NCBI GenBank assembly: GCA_964615305.1
Contig: CAZTNA010000008.1
Span: forward strand, 1 to 64,000
Direction: 5' to 3'
Length of the DNA: 64,000 nucleotides
Source of the DNA: Bog-950 sp964615305
GTDB lineage: Bacteria; Bacteroidota; Bacteroidia; Chitinophagales; LD1
Shown piece after piece: positions 51,726-60,601 of the stretch. The notes below the pieces were generated by a model, which saw nothing but the letters and a program-made list of their open reading frames with translations, searched no databases and was not told the DNA's origin. Each line of letters opens with the position of its first letter. The first letter of the stretch is position 1. Position numbers and translations under genes: made by a program.

Positions 51726-52097
51726 CAGTTGCATGCTGCTTCATCGTTCTTTAATAATAAGGAAAGGAAAGTCCGGACAATACAGAGCACCGCATCCCGA
51801 TAACCTCGGGACATTTCGCCTGAAAACGGAATGGAGATAGTGCCACAGAAAATAACCGCCTTCTTTCGAAGGTAAGGGTGAAAACGTGCGGTAAGAGCGC
51901 ACGGTTCCGATACGAAATTATCGGAACGGGTAAACCTGGCGGATTGTAAGCCCACGTATATCAGCGTCTGAGTGCTGCTCGCACAATTATCGTTGAGGGG
52001 TTGGGTGCTACAGGTGGCAAGCAATTGTCATCGCAGATAAATGATGAGGGTTCCGAAAAAATTCGGAAAACAGAATCCGGCTTATAAGCATGTAACT
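51726..52097 (+). ncRNA. rnpB: RNase P RNA
   Basis: The catalytic RNA of ribonuclease P, which cleaves 5' leaders from pre-tRNAs. The universal core is clear: AGGAAAGTCCGGAC near 51767, CACAGAAAATAACCGCC near 51842, AAGGGTGAAAACGTGCGGTA with AAGAGCGCACGG, and the 3' GATAAATGATGAGG...ACAGAATCCGGCTTA near 52035-52084. Ends are set by P1: GTTGCATG (51728-51735) pairs with CATGTAAC (52089-52096) allowing one G-U, followed by a T run. It overlaps the unlikely N-terminal extension of the next gene, not its true coding region. Confidence 0.95.
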
Positions 52098-52202
52098 TTT
52101 TTTTGTTTAACCCGAAGGCAAACACACCGGAGTATTGACACACTTCAAACTTTTGCCCTCACACAATACATAATCGCCAAAGGCAAACTTAACCACCCTA
52201 CT

Positions 52203-53558
52203 ATGCCCAAAATCCTGATTGCAGACGATGAAAAAAGTATTCGCAAAACACTCCGCGAAATCTTAGAATACGAAAGCTACACCGTAGAAGAAGCCGTAGA
52301 TGGCGCACAAGCTTTCGACATGCTCAAAGATGGAGGTTACGACTGCGCCCTGCTCGACATTAAAATGCCTAAAATGGACGGGCTCGAAGTACTCACCAAA
52401 CTGCATGGCACCGACTGCGAAACCCCCGTCATCATGATTTCCGGCCATGGCTCAGTAGAAAATGCCGTAGAAGCCACTAAGAAAGGCGCATTCGATTTCA
52501 TCAACAAACCACCTGACCTCAACCGTCTGCTTATAACCGTACGCAATGCTCTCGAAAAATCAACACTGGTTACCGAAACCAAAGTGCTGAAAAGAAAAGT
52601 GAGCAAAACCCGCGAAATCATTGGCGACTCACCCGCCATTGGAAAAATTAAAGAAACCATCGAGCGCGTAGCCCCCACCGAAGCACGCGTACTTATCACC
52701 GGTGAAAACGGAACCGGCAAAGAACTGGTAGCGCGTTGGATTCATGAAAAAAGCAACCGCACAAACGGACCATTAATAGAAGTAAACTGCGCTGCCATAC
52801 CAAGCGAACTCATAGAAAGCGAACTGTTCGGCCACGAAAAAGGTGCTTTTACTTCTGCCATGAAACAACGTATCGGCAAGTTTGAATCTGCTAATGGCGG
52901 CACACTGTTTCTCGATGAAATAGGCGACATGAGTTTATCAGCACAGGCAAAAGTGCTACGTGCTTTACAGGAAAACCGCATTACAAGAGTGGGTGGCGAT
53001 AAGGATATTTTGGTAGATGTGCGCGTTATAGCTGCTACCAATAAAGATCTGCTAAAAGAAACCGAAGAAGGCAGATTCCGCCTCGACCTCTACCATCGTA
53101 TTGGCGTTATTCTCATTCACGTACCATCACTTAATGAACGCACCGATGACGTTCCATTATTGGCCGATAAATTTGTGAAAGAAATTTGCGAAGACTACGG
53201 CATACCTAAAAAGGTAGTAACACCAAAAGCTTTTGAAGAACTAAAAACAATGAACTGGGAAGGTAACATCCGCGAACTGCGCAACGTAATGGAACGCCTC
53301 GTTATTCTTTCCGACCAAAAAATTACAGAAGCGGAGGTGCGCAATTTTGTAACCAATACTCAAGCCAAAGACACACCCACCGATTTGTTTGAGCAGTTCG
53401 ATAAATTTCAGGACTTCAAAGAGCATATCGAAAAACTTTTCATTGAACATAAGCTGAAAAAATTTGTTTGGAACGTATCTAAAACAGCTGAGGTGCTCGA
53501 CATTCAAAGAAGCCACCTCTACAACAAAATAGAGAAGTACGATTTAAGACGCCAGTAA
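52203..53558 (+). CDS. sigma-54-dependent response regulator, NtrC family
   Basis: ATG at 52203 gives 451 residues; a longer frame would begin inside rnpB. Receiver domain with phosphoacceptor Asp52 (LLDIKMPKMDG), sigma-54 AAA+ domain (about 140-375) with Walker A GENGTGKE, ESELFGHEKGAFTSA (the GAFTGA loop has Ser for the second Gly), and Walker B GGTLFLDEIGD. A Fis-type HTH ends it (KTAEVLDIQRSHLYNKIEKY). It activates sigma-54 promoters after phosphorylation; its histidine kinase is not adjacent. Targets unknown. Confidence 0.94.
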   Translation: MPKILIADDEKSIRKTLREILEYESYTVEEAVDGAQAFDMLKDGGYDCALLDIKMPKMDGLEVLTKLHGTDCETPVIMISGHGSVENAVEATKKGAFDFINKPPDLNRLLITVRNALEKSTLVTETKVLKRKVSKTREIIGDSPAIGKIKETIERVAPTEARVLITGENGTGKELVARWIHEKSNRTNGPLIEVNCAAIPSELIESELFGHEKGAFTSAMKQRIGKFESANGGTLFLDEIGDMSLSAQAKVLRALQENRITRVGGDKDILVDVRVIAATNKDLLKETEEGRFRLDLYHRIGVILIHVPSLNERTDDVPLLADKFVKEICEDYGIPKKVVTPKAFEELKTMNWEGNIRELRNVMERLVILSDQKITEAEVRNFVTNTQAKDTPTDLFEQFDKFQDFKEHIEKLFIEHKLKKFVWNVSKTAEVLDIQRSHLYNKIEKYDLRRQ

Positions 53559-53568
53559 AGTGCCGCCT

Positions 53569-54042
53569 ATGAATACCGAAGTATTACGGATTCAGAAAAT
53601 GATTAGTCGCCATTGGGATGGCCCCATGTGGCATGGAGGCAATTTACAGGAACTGCTCAACGGAATTACTTTTCAAAATGCATTTGTAAAACCTGCAGGT
53701 TTTAAGCACAACATTTTCGAATACATACAGCACATGATTTGCTGGCGCAAGTTCACTATCGAAAATCTTCAGGATAATTCAGCATATAGCGTAGAGATAA
53801 ACTCTGAAACAGATTGGGTAACTAGCTATGAGGCCAGCGAACAAACCTGGAATAAGGCACTTAAAGAATTAGCCAACACCCAACAACAATTAGCCAGTAC
53901 ATTAGATTCATTATCTGATTCGAAATTGGATGAACTTGTGCCGGGAAAAAAATTTAAGTGGTATGTATTGTTACACGGAGTACTTCACCACGACATATAC
54001 CATTCAGCACAAATTGCGCTTATCAAAAAGCAGAGTAGTTAA
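53569..54042 (+). CDS. DinB-like protein
   Basis: 157 residues from ATG 53569 (a GTG 9 nt upstream is possible). A four-helix bundle in which three metal-binding histidines are expected: HNIFEYIQHMICW (about 44-56) and HGVLHHDIYHSAQI (about 138-151, HxxxH). These fit the DinB/YfiT metal-dependent hydrolase/transferase superfamily; reaction unknown. It begins 10 nt after the response regulator and may share its transcript. Confidence 0.8.
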   Translation: MNTEVLRIQKMISRHWDGPMWHGGNLQELLNGITFQNAFVKPAGFKHNIFEYIQHMICWRKFTIENLQDNSAYSVEINSETDWVTSYEASEQTWNKALKELANTQQQLASTLDSLSDSKLDELVPGKKFKWYVLLHGVLHHDIYHSAQIALIKKQSS

Positions 54043-54054
54043 TCTCTTTAAGTA

Positions 54055-55164
54055 GTGGATTCCAAACTTTACCAAATTGCCCTCACACTTTTGCCCAACG
54101 TAGGAAGTGTGCTGGCTAAAAACTTAGTGGCGTATTGCGGCAGCACTGAACAGGTTTTCAAGACAGGCAAAACCAAACTCGAAAAAATTCCCGGAATAGG
54201 CAAAGAACGCGCAGCGGCCATCGCGTCTGCAGATGTATTAAAGCAAGCAGAAAAAGAAATTTCTTTTATTACCAAGTACAACATCCGTCCGCTCTTTTTT
54301 ACCGATGCTGATTACCCTCAACGGCTTAAGCAATGCAACGACTCACCTGTACTGCTGTACTACAAAGGCCATGCTGACCTAAACACAGAAAAAATTGTAG
54401 GTGTTGTGGGCACACGAAGGTGCACAGACTATGGTAAAGAAGTAACCAAAAAATTAATAGCGGGATTATCTGCACAAAACACACTGGTAGTAAGCGGACT
54501 GGCCTATGGTATTGACATTGCCGCGCACAAAGCTGCATTAGAAAATAATCTGAAAACCGTAGGCGTGTTGGCGCACGGGCTCAACACTATTTACCCAACA
54601 CAACACAAAGCTACCGCTAAAGACATGGTAGAGCAGGGCGGCCTGCTGACAGAATACATTTCAACCAATGAAATGCACCCTTCAAATTTTCCGAACAGAA
54701 ATAGAATTGTAGCAGGCATGTGCGATGCCGTTGTGATCGTTGAATCGGCAATTGAAGGTGGTGCTGTAATTACGGCTAACATTGCCAACTCCTACAATAG
54801 AGATGTGTTTGCGTATCCGGGTAAATCAAGCGACAAGTTTAGTTCCGGTTGTAATTTTCTGATAAAAACTTACAAAGCACAAATGATTGAAAGTGCCGAA
54901 GATTTACTCACGCACATGAACTGGCAACAAGCCACACCTCAGTCAAAAAGTAAAAAACAACAGCAGCAACTCGCCCTTACACTTTCCTCTGAAGAACAAA
55001 CAATATACAGTCTGCTCACCGAAAAAGAAACTGTAGGCATGGACGAACTGGCTGTAAAAACAAATTTGAATGCAAGCATACTTGCAGCCACTCTCCTCGA
55101 AATGGAAATAAACAGTTTGGTGATGTCTCTACCCGGTAAACAATACAAATTGGTAAAATCGTAG
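54055..55164 (+). CDS. dprA: DNA processing protein DprA
   Basis: A 369-residue protein that loads RecA on incoming single-stranded DNA in transformation. GTG start at 54055 gives MDSKLYQIALTLLPNVGSVLAKN; a helix-hairpin-helix (IPGIGKERAAAIASAD, about 43-58) precedes the Rossmann fold: VVGTRRCTDYGKEV (about 117-130), VVSGLAYGIDIAAHKAAL, GVLAHGLNTIYPTQHK. A C-terminal winged-helix DML1-like segment (about 305-369) is present. It follows the DinB-like gene by 12 nt and ends in a terminator. Confidence 0.95.
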   Translation: MDSKLYQIALTLLPNVGSVLAKNLVAYCGSTEQVFKTGKTKLEKIPGIGKERAAAIASADVLKQAEKEISFITKYNIRPLFFTDADYPQRLKQCNDSPVLLYYKGHADLNTEKIVGVVGTRRCTDYGKEVTKKLIAGLSAQNTLVVSGLAYGIDIAAHKAALENNLKTVGVLAHGLNTIYPTQHKATAKDMVEQGGLLTEYISTNEMHPSNFPNRNRIVAGMCDAVVIVESAIEGGAVITANIANSYNRDVFAYPGKSSDKFSSGCNFLIKTYKAQMIESAEDLLTHMNWQQATPQSKSKKQQQQLALTLSSEEQTIYSLLTEKETVGMDELAVKTNLNASILAATLLEMEINSLVMSLPGKQYKLVKS

Positions 55165-55173
55165 CCCCTACAT

Positions 55174-55206
55174 TAAAAAAGCCCCACAACTTGGCGGGGC
55201 TTTTTT
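55174..55206. terminator. intrinsic terminator (bidirectional)
   Basis: AAAAAAGCCCC / GGGGCTTTTTT stem, 11 bp, with T run on the plus strand and A run on the other side; separates convergent dprA and nrdJ. Confidence 0.9.
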
Positions 55207-55274
55207 ATTAGTTGCAGGAAACTCTGCGCATTTACAACTCCTGTTAATCTTTATCCCCCATTGGGGCTCACAAT

Positions 55275-58200
55275 TTACGAACAACCCATGCTGTTGCCGC
55301 AGTTGATACATTTATAACATGTGCCGCTGCGAATCGTAATGTTACCGCAAGTGCTGCACGGTGGAGCATCGCCCATCATACTACCCGCTGAAGCATTAAA
55401 TGCACTCATAGATGTGTTGTTGGCTAAGGTTAGTTTCGGCTCAAGTTTAGTTTCTGTATCCTTTTTTACCGGAGGTTTTGGTGTTTCCTGCATCTCAGGG
55501 TGCACAGAAATACTGCTGTTGGTTTTTATAGGCTCATCCGAAATATCAGTTGTAAGGTCTAAGCTACTGCGTTCGCGCATGCTTAACTCGCTTGGAGTAA
55601 CGTGCACTAAATCGGTGCGCTGCAAATACTCAAACGCCAGCAGACGGAAAATGTAATCAACTACCGAACTTGCATTCTTGATATTCGGATGGTCAACCAT
55701 ACCACTAGGTTCAAAACGGGTAAACGTAAATTTGTTTACAAATTCTTCAAGAGGCACACCGTATTGCAAACCTATGGAAACCGATATAGCAAAGCAGTTC
55801 ATCAATGAACGGAACGATGCTCCTTCTTTGTGCATATCGACAAAAATTTCACCTAAGGTTCCATCATCATAGTTGCCCGTGCGAACAAAAACTGTTTGTC
55901 CTCCAATTTTTGCTTTTTGTGTAAACCCAACTCGTCTTGAAGGAAGCTTCTTCCGCTCAACAATTTGAGAAAGTTCACGCATGAAATGCGTATCAGTTGA
56001 CTCCTGCATTAACACACGCGCTGCTTCCAACACTTGCTCGGGAGTCAACTTGCTGAATTGTTCCTGTGCTTGCGGTTGTGGTGTGGCTGTGGTAGCGGTA
56101 GCATCTTTCTTTTCTTCTTTCTCTTCATCTTTCTTGTTAGAAAGGGGTTGTGATAGTTTGCATCCATCGCGGTAAAGCGCATTGGCTTTAAGACCAAGAT
56201 GCCATGAAAGTTCGTAGCAACCTTGTATGTCTTCTACCGTTGCCTCGTTGGGCAGATTAATAGTTTTGGAGATTGCTCCGCTAATGAACGGCTGTACCGA
56301 TGCCATCATGCGTATGTGCCCGTGTGCATGTATAAACCGTTGGCCTTTAGTACCGCACTTGTTGGCACAATCAAATATCGGAAGGTGTTCATCTTTTAAG
56401 AATGGTGCGCCCTCTACTGTCATAGTTCCACACACATACTCATTTGCTGCATCAATTTCCTCTTTGCTGTAACCCAAATCGCGAAGCAGGTTAAAGGTTG
56501 GAGCATTATATTGCTGCGATGTAAACCCTATACGCTGCAAAGTTTCTTCGCCCAATGTCCAAACATTGAAAGCAAAGGTAATATCGAACGCAGATGGCAG
56601 TTGTGCTTCAATCTTCTCAACATCGCTTGATGTAAAACCGCGGGCACGCAATGAATCAGCATTTACATGAGGGCAACCCGTCAATGTAGCAGCACCTTTT
56701 GCATATTTTACAATGGCTTCAATTTGTGCAGCAGCGTAGCCCAAATTTTGTAAGGCAGCAGGCACACATTCGTTTACAATTTTAAAATACCCACCACCTG
56801 ATAGTTTTTTGAATTTGACCAAAGCAAAATCGGGTTCTACTCCGGTAGTATCACAATCCATCAACAAACCAATTGTACCTGTTGGTGCAATTACCGTTGA
56901 TTGTGCGTTTCGGTAGCCATGCTTTTCTCCTAACTGTAACGCTTGATCCCAAGCTGTGGTAGCTGCTTTTAATAAATAATCGGGGCAAAATTTTGGATCT
57001 ATGCCTACTGGTTTAATTTCAAGACCCTCGTAAGAAGTAAGGTCAGCATTGTAAGCTGCCAAACGGTGATTGCGCATTACACGCAGCATGTGTTTTTTGT
57101 TTCTTTCATAGCCGGGGAATGCACCTAAAGTTGCCGCCATTTCAGCTGAAGTTTTGTAAGCCACACCCGTCATGATTGCGGTAATGGCTCCTCCAATTGC
57201 ACGTGCTTTGTCACTATCGTAAGGTATGCCACTTACCATTAATACAGAGCCAAGGTTGGCATAACCTAAGCCTAATGTACGGAACTCATACGAAAGTTGA
57301 GCAACTTCTTTTGAAGGAAACTGTGCCATGAGAACTGAAATCTCTAACACGGTTGTCCAAACGCGGCTCATGTGCTCAAAGCCGTTTACATTAAACTCAA
57401 GCGTAGTGTCATTAAAGAATTTACGAAGGTTAAACGAAGCAAGGTTACATGCGGTATTGTCTAAGAACATGTATTCACTGCACGGGTTCGATGCGCGTAT
57501 AGATCCGTCTTCGGGGCAAGTATGCCACTCATTGATAGTTGAATCATATTGCACACCAGGGTCAGCACAACGCCACGCGGCCATAGCAATTTTGTCCCAC
57601 AGTTCGCGCGATGGTATGGTTTTCATCACCGCTTTATTGCTCCGGGCAATCAGGTTCCATCCTTCTCCTTTTTCTAAAGCATGAAAAAAATGATTGGGTA
57701 TGCGAACCGAATTGTTAGAGTTTTGTCCTGCTACAGTTTTATATGCTTCGCCTTCGTAATGTGAATCGTAGCCAGCTGCAATAAGTGCAGCAACTTTATC
57801 TTCTTCCTTCATTTTCCATTCAATGAAGTCAACTACTTCGGGGTGGTCGAGATCTAAGCAAACCATTTTAGCAGCACGTCTGGTAGTGCCGCCACTTTTA
57901 ATGGCTCCGGCTGCAGCATCTCCAATTTTCAAGAAACTCATTAAGCCGGATGAGGTGCCACCGCCAGAAAGTTTCTCCCCTTCGCCACGTATGCTGCTGA
58001 AATTAGTGCCAACACCTGAACCATATTTAAAAATACGAGCCTCACGAATCCAAAGGTCCATAATACCTCCACCATTCACTAAATCATCATCAACTGATAG
58101 TATAAAGCAAGCGTGTGGTTGCGGGCGTTCATAAGCCGAAGTTGATTTCTCGAGTTCTCCTGTATCAGGATTTACAAAGTAGTGCCCTTGCGGTTTTCCT

Positions 58201-58646
58201 TTAATGCCATACGCAGTATAAAGACCGGTATTAAACCATTGAGGTGAATTTGGTGCAGCCATTTGGTCAAGCAGCGAGTACACCAACTCGTCATAAAATA
58301 CTGTGGCATCTTTAGCAGATGCAAAATAGCCGTAACGTTCACCCCAACTTTTCCAGCAGTCGGCTAAGCGGTGTGCTACTTGTTTAATTGAGCGTTCACC
58401 CCCCAATGAACCATCGGGTTGTGGAACACCCGCTTTGCGAAAATACTTTTGGGCAAGAATATCAGTGGCAACCTGACTCCAGCCTTTTGGCACTTCTACA
58501 TTATACATTTCAAATACTGCATCTCCCTTAGGGTTGCGGATTACGCTGCTGCGCAAATCGTATTCGAACAAATCGAATGGCGATTTTCCGTCCTCTGTGT
58601 AGAAGCGATCGAACTTCAATCCTTTTTTTTCTGTTTTTCTTGCCAT
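55275..58646 (-). CDS. nrdJ: class II (adenosylcobalamin-dependent) ribonucleotide reductase
   Basis: 1123 residues. It reduces ribonucleotides to deoxyribonucleotides using adenosylcobalamin, independent of oxygen. Class II/NrdJ features: SPQWFNTGLY (about 130-139), the finger-loop N-C-E motif NPCSEYMFLDNTACN (about 385), PTGTIGLLMDCDTTGVEPDFALVKFK (active-site barrel), and CysGly-rich C-terminus with CSTCGN and CYKCINCGNSMGC, which regenerates the active site from thioredoxin or glutaredoxin. A low-complexity linker (KKDEEKEEKKDATATTATP) precedes about 920. No cobalamin riboswitch was seen upstream. Confidence 0.96.
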   Translation of the reverse strand: MARKTEKKGLKFDRFYTEDGKSPFDLFEYDLRSSVIRNPKGDAVFEMYNVEVPKGWSQVATDILAQKYFRKAGVPQPDGSLGGERSIKQVAHRLADCWKSWGERYGYFASAKDATVFYDELVYSLLDQMAAPNSPQWFNTGLYTAYGIKGKPQGHYFVNPDTGELEKSTSAYERPQPHACFILSVDDDLVNGGGIMDLWIREARIFKYGSGVGTNFSSIRGEGEKLSGGGTSSGLMSFLKIGDAAAGAIKSGGTTRRAAKMVCLDLDHPEVVDFIEWKMKEEDKVAALIAAGYDSHYEGEAYKTVAGQNSNNSVRIPNHFFHALEKGEGWNLIARSNKAVMKTIPSRELWDKIAMAAWRCADPGVQYDSTINEWHTCPEDGSIRASNPCSEYMFLDNTACNLASFNLRKFFNDTTLEFNVNGFEHMSRVWTTVLEISVLMAQFPSKEVAQLSYEFRTLGLGYANLGSVLMVSGIPYDSDKARAIGGAITAIMTGVAYKTSAEMAATLGAFPGYERNKKHMLRVMRNHRLAAYNADLTSYEGLEIKPVGIDPKFCPDYLLKAATTAWDQALQLGEKHGYRNAQSTVIAPTGTIGLLMDCDTTGVEPDFALVKFKKLSGGGYFKIVNECVPAALQNLGYAAAQIEAIVKYAKGAATLTGCPHVNADSLRARGFTSSDVEKIEAQLPSAFDITFAFNVWTLGEETLQRIGFTSQQYNAPTFNLLRDLGYSKEEIDAANEYVCGTMTVEGAPFLKDEHLPIFDCANKCGTKGQRFIHAHGHIRMMASVQPFISGAISKTINLPNEATVEDIQGCYELSWHLGLKANALYRDGCKLSQPLSNKKDEEKEEKKDATATTATPQPQAQEQFSKLTPEQVLEAARVLMQESTDTHFMRELSQIVERKKLPSRRVGFTQKAKIGGQTVFVRTGNYDDGTLGEIFVDMHKEGASFRSLMNCFAISVSIGLQYGVPLEEFVNKFTFTRFEPSGMVDHPNIKNASSVVDYIFRLLAFEYLQRTDLVHVTPSELSMRERSSLDLTTDISDEPIKTNSSISVHPEMQETPKPPVKKDTETKLEPKLTLANNTSMSAFNASAGSMMGDAPPCSTCGNITIRSGTCYKCINCGNSMGCS

Positions 58647-58741
58647 GGTGCTTTATTGTAGAGATTTTTAGAATAATGTGCAGGGTGTTTTGATTAAAAC
58701 CTGAACGAATCTATTTTTCGAAAAATGATTTGAGCACCTCA

Positions 58742-58818
58742 TTTTTCCACACAATTTGTGCAAACAGGTTTCGGAAGTTTGAAACGCTGTGTGGGCTTAG
58801 TTTCCCTTTGTGGAAAAA
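58742..58818. promoter_or_regulatory. inverted TTTTTCCACA motifs upstream of nrdJ
   Basis: TTTTTCCACA (58742-58751) and its reverse complement TGTGGAAAAA (58809-58818) flank a CACAATTTGTG near-palindrome (58749-58759). They lie 96-172 nt upstream of the nrdJ start. They could be NrdR or DnaA-like sites (one mismatch to TTATCCACA); neither can be decided from sequence alone. The 292-nt gap 58647-58938 holds no gene. Confidence 0.35.
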
Positions 58819-58938
58819 GATTTCCGCGAAAAAATTTGGAAAAATTTAGCGCGTAACAGGTAAATTTTTTGTCTGATTTTTTGGGCGGAGTTTTGGTAGA
58901 AATTGGCGCTGTAAAACTTATACAAACCGTACGCTGTG

Positions 58939-59874
58939 CTAGTTTTTCACCAACTTGTCATACTTGCTGGCATTAGATGGATCAACTTTTCTCAACAGCA
59001 CCAGCGCCTTAGATTTCTCCGTCATATCGGCTCCTGAAAACACGTTAACCATTTCATCGCTCTTAGCTTGAAAAAATACCGCCAGCAGCATATTGTTCGG
59101 ATTGTCGCGGGCAATTTTCTCAAGTTTATCTAAAGCATGTAAAATGTTCTGACGAGCCAGCGCTGGTTTCTCATAAAAATTATCCATACCGTTAAAATGA
59201 AACTCATAAAGTGCCTGCTTAAAGCCTTCGTACTTGCTACCCATTAAACCGTTTATCAGCCAGTAGCGGTTTCGGTTAGCATTGCCATCGTATGGCCTCC
59301 ATCCTTTTGCATCGGGGGCATTAGTAGGCACGTTGTTCACTATTTGCTCGGCCATAGTAAAATACTTTGCGCCACCACCCTTTGACATGCTCTCGTAGTC
59401 TAAGCCAATAAGCACATAGGCATAAAAGCCCAACAACGAAGTAAGGTTTGAATTGTATTGTGTAACGTTGAACTCCAACGGCTGGTTTTGGGCGTATGTT
59501 ATTATCCAGTCGTTGTCAATAAAGTTGAACATGGGCGAGTTGTAGCTGCTATTAAATACCGGTCGCGATGACTGAATAGTAACCTTGGCATTGTAAACAT
59601 CCTGCGCTGTGGTTGCTGTAATATTAATGAACATGCTGCACTCAATTCTTTCTTCAGCACCAAACTGATCAGCTGTCCAAACTTTGGAGTTCATAAAATC
59701 GTTGAGTGATGTTTGCATGGTAGTAAACACGGTGGGGTCAACACTCTGAATTTGGTTGGCGTTAACCGTTATCTGGCACTTAAGTTCTTGTGCCTGTGCA
59801 GAAAAAAAGGAAAGCAATAGTATTGGCCATGTTGCTACCACTTTGTGTCTGATGTTTCGCATATTGAATTGCAT
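58939..59874 (-). CDS. porD: T9SS protein PorD (DUF4835)
   Basis: 311 residues with a signal peptide (VATWPILLLSFFSAQAQ; the ATG at 59862 is an alternative start). The mature part carries DUF4835 features: LKCQITVNANQIQSVDPTVFTTMQ (about 32-55), FINITATTAQDVYNAKVTIQSSRPVFNSSY, FYAYVLIGLDYES and YWLINGLMGSKYEGFKQALYEFH. DUF4835/PorD is a periplasmic T9SS-associated protein of unknown molecular role. It begins 2 nt after coaB on the same strand. Confidence 0.88.
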   Translation of the reverse strand: MQFNMRNIRHKVVATWPILLLSFFSAQAQELKCQITVNANQIQSVDPTVFTTMQTSLNDFMNSKVWTADQFGAEERIECSMFINITATTAQDVYNAKVTIQSSRPVFNSSYNSPMFNFIDNDWIITYAQNQPLEFNVTQYNSNLTSLLGFYAYVLIGLDYESMSKGGGAKYFTMAEQIVNNVPTNAPDAKGWRPYDGNANRNRYWLINGLMGSKYEGFKQALYEFHFNGMDNFYEKPALARQNILHALDKLEKIARDNPNNMLLAVFFQAKSDEMVNVFSGADMTEKSKALVLLRKVDPSNASKYDKLVKN

Positions 59875-59876
59875 GA

Positions 59877-60521
59877 TTATCTGCTGCTGTTTATTTTTAG
59901 AATATAGTCCACTATATCACTTGCCACATCGCGCTTACTCTTTAATTCAAATTTAACCACATTTCCTGCTCGGTCAATGATGGTAATTTTATTGGTGTCG
60001 GTTTGAAAACCGGCACCTGCATCTTTCATGGAGTTGAGCACTATAAAATCGAAATTTTTCTTTATCAATTTTTCTTTTGCATGTTGCTCTTCATTATTGG
60101 TTTCTAATGCAAAGCCCACTACAATTTGTTTCGGTGTTTTTAACTTACCTAGTTCCAGCGCTATATCTGTTGTTTTGGTTAGCTCAATAAAAAATTCACT
60201 TTCTCTTTTTTTTATTTTTTCAGTGCTCGGAAACTTGGGTGTATAATCTGCTACTGCTGCGGCAAATACTATAACTTCTGCAGCGGTAAAATATTGCGAG
60301 CATGCATCGAACATTTGTGCAGCGGTTTGTACTGTAACTTGTTTTATGGATGTGTTAGTGGGGTTAAGATGTGTAGCTCCTTTTATAAGCAACACCTCGT
60401 GACCTCTGTCGGCAAATGCTTCGGCTATGGCAATGCCCATTTTGCCTGACGAATGATTGCCAATAAAACGAACCGGATCTATGGGTTCGTGTGTTGGTCC
60501 TGCGGTGATTAATACTCTCAT
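59877..60521 (-). CDS. coaB: stand-alone phosphopantothenate--cysteine ligase (CoaB)
   Basis: 214 residues from ATG 60521. It matches only the C-terminal (CoaB) domain of CoaBC: MRVLITAGPTHEPIDPVRF, FIGNHSSGKMGIAIAEAFA (Asn and Ser-Ser-Gly-Lys-Met block), AAAVADYTP, and TEKIKK. It ligates cysteine to phosphopantothenate with CTP in coenzyme A synthesis. The CoaC decarboxylase domain that is normally fused N-terminally is missing; upstream is only an 80-nt gap with a palindrome, then porV. CoaC must be elsewhere. Confidence 0.88.
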   Translation of the reverse strand: MRVLITAGPTHEPIDPVRFIGNHSSGKMGIAIAEAFADRGHEVLLIKGATHLNPTNTSIKQVTVQTAAQMFDACSQYFTAAEVIVFAAAVADYTPKFPSTEKIKKRESEFFIELTKTTDIALELGKLKTPKQIVVGFALETNNEEQHAKEKLIKKNFDFIVLNSMKDAGAGFQTDTNKITIIDRAGNVVKFELKSKRDVASDIVDYILKINSSR

Positions 60522-60549
60522 ACTTTGTAGCACAATATTAAATGAGAAA

Positions 60550-60571
60550 TGCCGGATGTCTCCATCCGGCA
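60550..60571. repeat. short palindrome TGCCGGATG / CATCCGGCA
   Basis: Perfect 9-bp arms with a TCTC loop lie in the gap between porV and coaB, 29 nt upstream of the coaB ATG. It occurs in many Bacteroidota as an intergenic repeat, as I recall. Confidence 0.6.
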
Positions 60572-60601
60572 CCACATTTTAATACCATTTTACATGCGCC
60601 A

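Noticed and set aside
51244..51840. 198-residue open frame on the plus strand
   Set aside because: It runs into the RNase P RNA gene, has low-complexity Ser/His/Pro composition and no family character.
52041..52202. N-terminal extension of the sigma-54 regulator
   Set aside because: It overlaps the 3' end of rnpB and the receiver domain begins exactly at the ATG at 52203.
58647..58938. Cobalamin riboswitch before nrdJ
   Set aside because: No B12-box-like conserved core was found in the leader region.
58647..58938. Chromosome origin from DnaA-like boxes
   Set aside because: Only two imperfect boxes, no AT-rich repeats and no dnaA, dnaN or other origin genes nearby.
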